Positions 16,001 to 19,334 of a DNA stretch of 19,334 bases are shown piece by piece. Numbering within the stretch: the stretch's first letter is position 1; every line of letters starts with the position of its first letter. The notes beneath the pieces were generated by a model. That model saw only the letters and a list, made by a program, of their open reading frames with translations, was not told the DNA's origin and did no database searches. Origin of the DNA: an uncultured Actinomycetes bacterium (lineage in GTDB: Bacteria; Actinomycetota; Thermoleophilia; Solirubrobacterales; Solirubrobacteraceae); assembly GCA_937888775.1 (NCBI GenBank), contig CALAQT010000295.1:1-19334 (forward strand), written 5' to 3'. Position numbers and translations under genes: made by a program.

Positions 16001-16378
16001 GAGCGCGGCGTCCAGCAGCCCGACGCCCGCCGCGGCATCGCCGGATGCGAGCGCAGCGCGGCCATCGGCGACGAGCGCCGCGAAGCAGTCGGCATCGACC
16101 CGGTCGGGCCCGACCGCCAGCAGATACCCGCGACCCTGGGTCTCCACGACCCGATCGCCGAGCGTCTTGCGCAGGCGCGAGACGTACACCCGGATCGTCT
16201 GGGCCGCAGTCGGCGGCGGACGCTCGCCCCACAGCTCGTCGACGAGTCGATCGACCGAGACCGCCTCTCGCCTATGGATCAGCAGGATGGCCAGGACGGC
16301 CCGTTGCTTCGCGCCGCCCAACGCCAACGGCTGACCATGCTCGAGTACCTCGAGCCGACCGAGAATCCGGAATTCCAT
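13061..16378 (-). CDS. Transmembrane BTAD regulator fused to YVTN-like propeller and family 5 solute-binding domain
   Basis: A 1105-residue chimera. Residues 1-91: OmpR/SARP winged helix (FRILGRLEVLEHGQPLALGG, AQTIRVYVSRLRKTLGD). Residues 94-241: bacterial transcriptional activator domain (LLDAALELWRGPPLQEFAYD, LEQLVTEHPLRERLVAGLML, YRAGRHADALAACRAARERL). After an Arg cluster, one transmembrane helix at about 264-284 (VVAGALVLGAVLIASALL). About 293-580: seven 40-residue propeller units, six clear (GSMWVA..RIDP, GAIWVA..RIDP, GSLWVA..RIDP) and the last degenerate. From about 583: family 5 (DppA/OppA-type) solute-binding domain (GGTLVIDGL, LVPDLALSIPTP, TYVFRLRPGIDYSTG, LNYAIDRGKIAQLY). The N-terminus should be cytoplasmic and the rest outside, giving a one-component ligand sensor. 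Start is ATG at 16378 (GGGAG 5 bases upstream) rather than TTG 16390. No permease genes are nearby, so sensing seems likelier than transport. Confidence 0.88.
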   Translation of the reverse strand: MEFRILGRLEVLEHGQPLALGGAKQRAVLAILLIHRREAVSVDRLVDELWGERPPPTAAQTIRVYVSRLRKTLGDRVVETQGRGYLLAVGPDRVDADCFAALVADGRAALASGDAAAGVGLLDAALELWRGPPLQEFAYDPFAQAEIARLEDARLATLEDRTDAELSVGRGAELVAELEQLVTEHPLRERLVAGLMLALYRAGRHADALAACRAARERLTEELGLEPGPALRELERRILQHDPTLATHRPTVLVSGRRRARARVVAGALVLGAVLIASALLSSGAAQPGPPRLSGTSGIVAVSTASGRLVTATPLVGVPGAISGGSGSMWVADAGGGAVARIDPGSGVVVDRIPVGGEPGSITSGGGAIWVASTVGATVTRIDPTTEAVTQTIVLPGSNPVAIAFGDGRLWVADSVARELFEIDPATGSLRRTVSLDLQPGAIALAGGAIWVAGYNNATVEKLDPTSGRTLARVHVGDGPAALAFTAGSLWVANSLDATVSRIDPTTRAVTATIPVGSGPTALAAAGGSLWVANQYSADVSRINPSRDRVAGNVEVDGSPTSLTPSTGRLWVGVAANSGSHRGGTLVIDGLALASSGPVAPMSIDPAFYSFANNPQFTGLEYDSLVNFQQSPGAAGLRLVPDLALSIPTPADGATTYVFRLRPGIDYSTGQPLRAGDFRRAIERLFSVGSPGSSLYSGIVGAAVCARRPRRCDLSQGIATDDAVGTVTFHLAAPDPDFLFKLTEFAYSAPVPPGTPDNETGSGTVPGTGPYKIVAVSPTEIRFVRNPFFHEWSHAAQPTGNPNSIVWRTVRSARAALTAIQQRRADWFFGQIPAAQSRQLELQVPAQLHSNPLFGVEFIPLNTNLPPFNDLRVRQALNYAIDRGKIAQLYGGSRFATPTCQPIAPALAGYRRYCPYTLHPRASGAWSTPNLARARRLVAQSRTFGERVDVWGTPDEGYVPPTMTAYVGGVLRTLGYRVRVRLVSIATVTQAMRTHFQLSADGDWVAPYPDPSSYIPQYFSCGGGNGNGFYCNPRLDREMQDATQLELINPARSRALWASVDRQLTDQAVWVPTVTPREVDLTSNRLHNYEYNPVWGFLADQSWLQ

Positions 16379-16552
16379 GCCCGCTCCCAAGCTTGGGACG
16401 AACGCTAGCAGCGCGCGAACCGGCAGAAGCAGCCACGGCAGCAGGCGTTTATCGGATTGCTATCGGCCATCGGCACAGTTTCCGCCGGACGCGCTCGACG
16501 CAGTCGAGGGCGAACTACCTTCAGACCGCTCAGCGAGCAGAGGGGATGCGAA
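16379..16552. promoter_or_regulatory. Shared divergent promoter region
   Basis: These 174 bases separate the regulator (minus) from the exported propeller protein (plus), so both promoters should lie here. I could not pick convincing -10/-35 boxes. The notable feature is the direct repeat at 16450-16466, listed separately. A GAGGGG at 16539-16544 is the likely ribosome binding site for the plus-strand gene. Confidence 0.5.
16450..16466 (+). promoter_or_regulatory. Candidate SARP-type operator: TATCGG direct repeat with 11-bp period
   Basis: TATCGG occurs at 16450-16455 and 16461-16466, exactly 11 bp from start to start, with a further ATCGG at 16469-16473. Winged-helix regulators of the SARP/AfsR type are known to bind short direct repeats with 11-bp periodicity near the -35 region of their targets. 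The site lies 72 bp from the regulator start and 87 bp from the divergent gene, so it could control either. Short repeats can arise by chance in GC-rich DNA. Confidence 0.35.
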
Positions 16553-19168
16553 ATGAACCCGGAGGCTGAGTCGATCGACCTGGGGCTGAGCTGGACGCGG
16601 CGAGCGATCCAGGGGCTAGCCCGTCGCCGCCGCGCCGTGAACCAGATAGGCCGGTACCCCGGAGGGCGGCTCGCCCGCGCAGCGCTGATGGTCGTCATCC
16701 TCGCCATCACCGCGGGCGCGGTGCCCGCGAGTGCGCTCACAAGGCGAGACTCGCGGGTCGTCGTCAGCGGCGCGCCGTCAACCCGGCTGGAAGGGTGGCA
16801 GCGCCGTACCGTCAATCCGCTTGTGCAAGCCCCACACTCCGCGGCGGGACCATCGACCCTCGGGCCGGTCAGTCCATTCTCGGGCTTCGGGTCCTCCCTG
16901 GTGGGCTCAGCGCCCGTCGGTACCGGCCCGTCCACGCTCGCGATCAACCCGGCAACACACACGATCTACGTCGCCAACGGATACAACGACAACGGCTGGC
17001 AGTTGCCGACGCCCGGAAACACCGTCTCCGTGATCAACGCCCATGACTGCCAGGCGCAGGACGTGTCGCGCTGCCAGGGCCCGTGGCCGACCATCACCGT
17101 GGGGAACATGCCGAGCGGGATCGCGATCGACAAGCGAACCGACACCGTCTACGTCTCCAACGTGCAGGACAACACCGTTTCGGTGTTCAACGGCGCGACC
17201 TGCAATGCCGAGACCACCGCTGGTTGCGGGCAGACGCCCGCGACTGTCCCGGTCGGACTGGACCCGCTCGGGCTGTTCGCCGACCCGGCCAACCACACCG
17301 TCTACGTCCCCAACTTCGGGGCCCCGGCAGTCGGCTCCAACCCGCCCAACAGCACGACAGTCTCGATGGTCGACAGCGCGACCTGCAACGCGACCGACCT
17401 AGACGCCTGCCCGACTACCCCTCCCCCGACGGTTGACGTCGGCAGCTCGCCGGATGCCATGACCGTGGATCTGAGGACCCATACGGCCTATGTGGGCACG
17501 CTCGCCGCGACCGAAGCGTTCGACGCGAACACCTGCAACGCGACCGTGCAATCTGGATGCGGCACGATCGCGACGCTCTCGCTCGGTGATCCCGGCGGCG
17601 GTCCGAACGGCCTCCAGGTCGACCCGGCCAATGACACCCTGTACACGGCCAACTTCGACACCACGGTGTCCGCATTCGACTTGCATCATTGCAACGCCGG
17701 CGATCTGGCCGGCTGCGCCACCGACGCGCCAGGCACGGTAAGCGTCCCGGGACCCGGTTTCGGGGACCACGCCCTCTGGCTTGCCGTCGATGCTCCCCTG
17801 CACAGCGTCTACGTCGTCTTTCAGAAGGACGATGCGCTGAAGGTGATCGACACGAACGTCTGCAGCGGGAGCGAGCCAGCCCGATGTGCGACGCTCATCC
17901 CAGCGGAGGTCCATACCGGAGGGGACCCCGAGTCGGTCATCCTCGACCCGCAGACCCAGACGCTCTACACCGCCAACTGGGTGGACAACGACGTCTCGGT
18001 GATCGACGCAACGCGCTGCAACGCGCAGGCCACCAGCGGCTGCCGGCACCCGGCGCCGGCCGTGACCCTCCCCGGACCCGGCGGAGTCGCCGTCGACCCG
18101 GCGGTACATACCACCTACGTCACGACGGCATCAAACGCCGTCGCGATGATCGACACGCGCCGCTGCAACGCCCACCATCCGGCCGGATGCGCCACCCCAC
18201 CGCCGACGGCCGCCGTCGGGGCCTCGCCAGACGCGATCGCCGTTGACCGCCGCACGCACACCGTCTACGTCGCTAACCAGGGTGCCGGCTCGACCGGCAC
18301 GGTCTCGGTTCTCGATGCGAGGACCTGCAACGCGAGCCGCTCGGCCGGCTGCTCGACGGTCTCCACACTGCAGGTCCCAGGTGGCCATCCACTCGACATC
18401 GCCATCAACCCCGTCACCAACACGATCTACGTCACGACGATCACCAGCAGCGGCCCGAACCAAATCTCCGTGTTCAACGGCGCGACTTGCGATGCCGCGA
18501 ACACAGCCGGGTGCGGCCAGACGCCGGCGACTGTGATGTTTGGAGACTCGGGAGCGGGAGCGGGCGGGTCGGTGGCTTATCTCGCGGTCGATCACGTGAC
18601 TAACACGGTATACGCGACCAACGTCGTGTTCGGCCATCCGTTCGTCGGCGACAGCGTATTCGTGATCAACGGCGCCACGTGCGACGCCGCCAACACGACC
18701 GGCTGCAGCCAAGCCCCAGCGACCGTGACGCTCGGTTACGACCCCTTGGGGATCGCGTACAACCCGTATGGGATCGCGGTCGACCAAGCCACAGACACGG
18801 TCTACACCGCCAACCTCGCTGACGGCGAAGAGCCGGGCACCGTTTCGGTGATCAACGGGGCGACCTGCAACGGCCACGACACCAACGGCTGCGCCCAGAC
18901 GCCCGCCATCGCCCCGGCCGGCTTCGGCGCGAACGGCATTGCCGTCGACCGCACAACCCACGAGGTGTACGTCACCAACACCGAGGACACCAGCGTCAGC
19001 GTGATCGACGGCACCAAGTGCAACGGCACCGACACCAGTGGCTGCAGCCACACGCCGGCGAAAGATTCGGTGGGCGGCTACCCCGGGTCGATCGCCATCG
19101 ACCCGGCCGTCCGAACCGCATACGTCCAAACCCTCGACGGTGTCTCGGTCATCCCCCTCACCCATTGA
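16553..19168 (+). CDS. Exported YVTN-type beta-propeller protein with 13 Cx7C repeats
   Basis: An 871-residue protein. The N-terminus is Arg-rich (RRAIQGLARRRRAV), followed by a hydrophobic stretch (42-61, ARAALMVVILAITAGAVPAS) and a plausible signal peptidase site, ASA before LTRRD; the n-region is unusually long. After a Ser/Pro/Gly-rich spacer come 13 units of about 45-65 residues built as 'DPxTHTVYVAN..TVSVINGATCN-x6-GC-TPATVxVG..PxGIAVD'. The YVTN-like strand and the Asp/Asn turns fit a beta-propeller. Every unit carries cysteines as Cx7C (such as CNAETTAGC, CNGTDTSGC), 26 in all, probably disulfides outside the cell. Thirteen units suggest two propellers. No cell-wall anchor is seen. 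ATG 16553 is chosen because it starts just before the signal region; earlier in-frame starts from 16457 would add 32 unlikely residues. Possible roles are surface binding or adhesion; no enzyme motif is visible. Confidence 0.88.
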   Translation: MNPEAESIDLGLSWTRRAIQGLARRRRAVNQIGRYPGGRLARAALMVVILAITAGAVPASALTRRDSRVVVSGAPSTRLEGWQRRTVNPLVQAPHSAAGPSTLGPVSPFSGFGSSLVGSAPVGTGPSTLAINPATHTIYVANGYNDNGWQLPTPGNTVSVINAHDCQAQDVSRCQGPWPTITVGNMPSGIAIDKRTDTVYVSNVQDNTVSVFNGATCNAETTAGCGQTPATVPVGLDPLGLFADPANHTVYVPNFGAPAVGSNPPNSTTVSMVDSATCNATDLDACPTTPPPTVDVGSSPDAMTVDLRTHTAYVGTLAATEAFDANTCNATVQSGCGTIATLSLGDPGGGPNGLQVDPANDTLYTANFDTTVSAFDLHHCNAGDLAGCATDAPGTVSVPGPGFGDHALWLAVDAPLHSVYVVFQKDDALKVIDTNVCSGSEPARCATLIPAEVHTGGDPESVILDPQTQTLYTANWVDNDVSVIDATRCNAQATSGCRHPAPAVTLPGPGGVAVDPAVHTTYVTTASNAVAMIDTRRCNAHHPAGCATPPPTAAVGASPDAIAVDRRTHTVYVANQGAGSTGTVSVLDARTCNASRSAGCSTVSTLQVPGGHPLDIAINPVTNTIYVTTITSSGPNQISVFNGATCDAANTAGCGQTPATVMFGDSGAGAGGSVAYLAVDHVTNTVYATNVVFGHPFVGDSVFVINGATCDAANTTGCSQAPATVTLGYDPLGIAYNPYGIAVDQATDTVYTANLADGEEPGTVSVINGATCNGHDTNGCAQTPAIAPAGFGANGIAVDRTTHEVYVTNTEDTSVSVIDGTKCNGTDTSGCSHTPAKDSVGGYPGSIAIDPAVRTAYVQTLDGVSVIPLTH

Positions 19169-19257
19169 CCCGGGACCAGATGGTTGTGCCGTAGCGCCCG
19201 GCCAAGCCGACATTCAGGCCGCGCGGGAGGCCTGCAGCATCACTACTGGAAGCTCAC

Positions 19258-19277
19258 GTTCACGGCGGCTGCAAGCA
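19258..19277 (-). repeat. Inverse copy of the 20-bp repeat at 11267-11286
   Basis: On the minus strand this reads TGCTTGCAGCCGCCGTGAAC, identical to 11267-11286. It follows closely on the IS110-type right end at 19285-19300, suggesting it belongs to the target next to which such elements insert. Confidence 0.7.
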
Positions 19278-19284
19278 GAAGAGC

Positions 19285-19334
19285 AGACGTCCTGTGTCAA
19301 CCCCCGAGCGAAATAGCGGATGTCGGCTTGCCGT
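19285..19334 (-). mobile_element. Right end of a second IS110 relative, cut by the window edge
   Basis: The minus strand ends with TTGACACAGGACGTCT (19300-19285), identical to the 16 bases at the right end of the IS110 element at 10594-10609. The 36 bases ending at the shared TTG align without gaps to the transposase 3' end, at about 23 of 36 positions. The last codons would read GKPTSAISLGG and stop (19297-19299), comparable to SKPPIATNAMA and stop in the complete copy. The rest of the transposase should lie beyond 19334, in the opposite orientation to the copy at 9144-10607. Confidence 0.6.

Noticed and set aside
13061..16378. Reading the solute-binding part as a transporter component
   Set aside because: No ABC permease or ATPase genes are in the window, and the domain is fused to a DNA-binding regulator, so a sensing role is more likely.
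18131..19213. Minus-strand open frame of 360 codons opposite the exported propeller gene
   Set aside because: A mirror of the repeated coding sequence; its 'repeats' (VDHRDGV-like) are the antisense of the YVTN units.

Overview
The window is high-GC DNA with GC-ending codons, GTG/TTG starts alongside ATG and purine-rich ribosome binding sites. It carries an AfsR/SARP-type (BTAD) regulator, a multi-domain universal stress protein and actinobacterial-style IS110, IS1380 and IS1595 elements. Together these suggest a soil actinobacterium, perhaps of the Thermoleophilia (Solirubrobacter/Conexibacter-like). The phylum is inferred from style, not from a marker gene.

Layout. 1-691: no gene, but an octamer that can form two alternative hairpins. 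692-1718 (-): IS110 transposase broken by one extra base. 1719-3170: a mosaic of debris holding a glycine-rich beta-helix gene fragment, a frameshifted IS3-type OrfA piece and a small ORF with its ribosome binding site in a hairpin. 3756-6275 (+): a likely two-gene unit of a four-domain universal stress protein and a DedA-family membrane protein. 6316-6903 (+): decayed IS1595 transposase. 7182-8699 (-): a 505-residue protein with a C-terminal PD-(D/E)xK nuclease-like core, possibly preceded by a small ORF; this is the best candidate for an uncharacterised defence or DNA-processing gene. 9144-10607: an apparently complete IS110 element bounded by a 9-bp direct repeat. 11037-11219: a MITE with perfect 19-bp inverted ends and a 4-bp target duplication. 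11290-12955: a complete IS1380-family element. 13061-16378 (-) and 16553-19168 (+): a divergent pair consisting of a membrane-anchored regulator (DNA-binding/BTAD + transmembrane helix + YVTN-like propeller + family 5 solute-binding domain) and an exported protein with 13 YVTN-type repeats, each carrying a Cx7C cysteine pair. 19285-19334 (-): the end of a second IS110 relative that leaves the window.

How it fits together. The left two thirds is an accessory region with at least five kinds of mobile-element sequence, among which the stress-protein/DedA pair and the nuclease gene survive intact. The right third looks like a functional module. A one-component transmembrane regulator can bind a ligand outside the cell and DNA inside, and its propeller resembles the repeats of the exported protein encoded divergently from a 174-bp shared promoter region. 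That region contains two TATCGG copies exactly 11 bp apart, the spacing of SARP-family operators. The functional link between the two is inferred from position and architecture only.
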